6,896 nt of DNA from Prevotellaceae bacterium (GTDB taxonomy: Bacteria; Bacteroidota; Bacteroidia; Bacteroidales; UBA932): NCBI GenBank assembly GCA_031259935.1, contig JAIRKV010000068.1:1-6896 (forward strand), written 5' to 3'. The translations under genes were made by a program, and so were the position numbers. Below the pieces are notes generated by a model. That model was given only the letters and a program-made list of their open reading frames with translations. It was not told the DNA's origin and ran no database searches. Shown here piece after piece: positions 6,882 through 6,896 of the stretch (position 1 is its first letter; each line of letters begins with the position of its first letter).

Positions 6882-6896
6882 ATTTAAAAATCTTTA

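Overview
The window is AT-rich chromosomal DNA from a member of the Bacteroidota, most likely a Bacteroidales-like organism. Four things point there. The AlaRS and HflX sequences match my recollection of Bacteroidota homologues. No gene start has a clear Shine-Dalgarno sequence. A TAnnTTTG-like promoter element lies before the first complete plus-strand gene. The one long intergenic region is full of repeat types I associate with Bacteroidota genomes. The phylum is a fairly safe inference; anything finer is not.

Layout. (1) Positions 1-680 (+): the 3' part of an unrecognised, probably exported protein whose reading frame is still open at the left edge, followed by a strong hairpin terminator at 700-735. 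(2) Positions 741-1168: no gene. The stretch holds a 112-bp inverted-repeat element (840-951), a tandem 10-mer array (971-1000) and a tandem 9-mer array (1086-1112). (3) Positions 1199-2919 (+): a two-gene unit, a ZIP-family metal transporter (zupT-like) and, 17 bp later, a CDF-family zinc/cation exporter (CzcD/ZitB-like). (4) Positions 6881-2973 (-): alaS, then 90 bp downstream hflX, convergent with the transporter pair.

How the genes work together. The transporters form a metal-homeostasis pair. By family, ZIP brings divalent metal into the cytoplasm and CDF expels it by proton antiport, so their apparent co-transcription is the most thought-provoking arrangement here. The minus-strand genes are core translation functions: alanine tRNA charging with editing, and a GTPase that acts on stalled ribosomes. 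Their motifs are intact.

I see no CRISPR array, tRNA or rRNA gene, transposase, phage gene or clear novel system. The items most worth a second look are the repeat-rich intergenic region, the importer/exporter pair and the unrecognised first protein.
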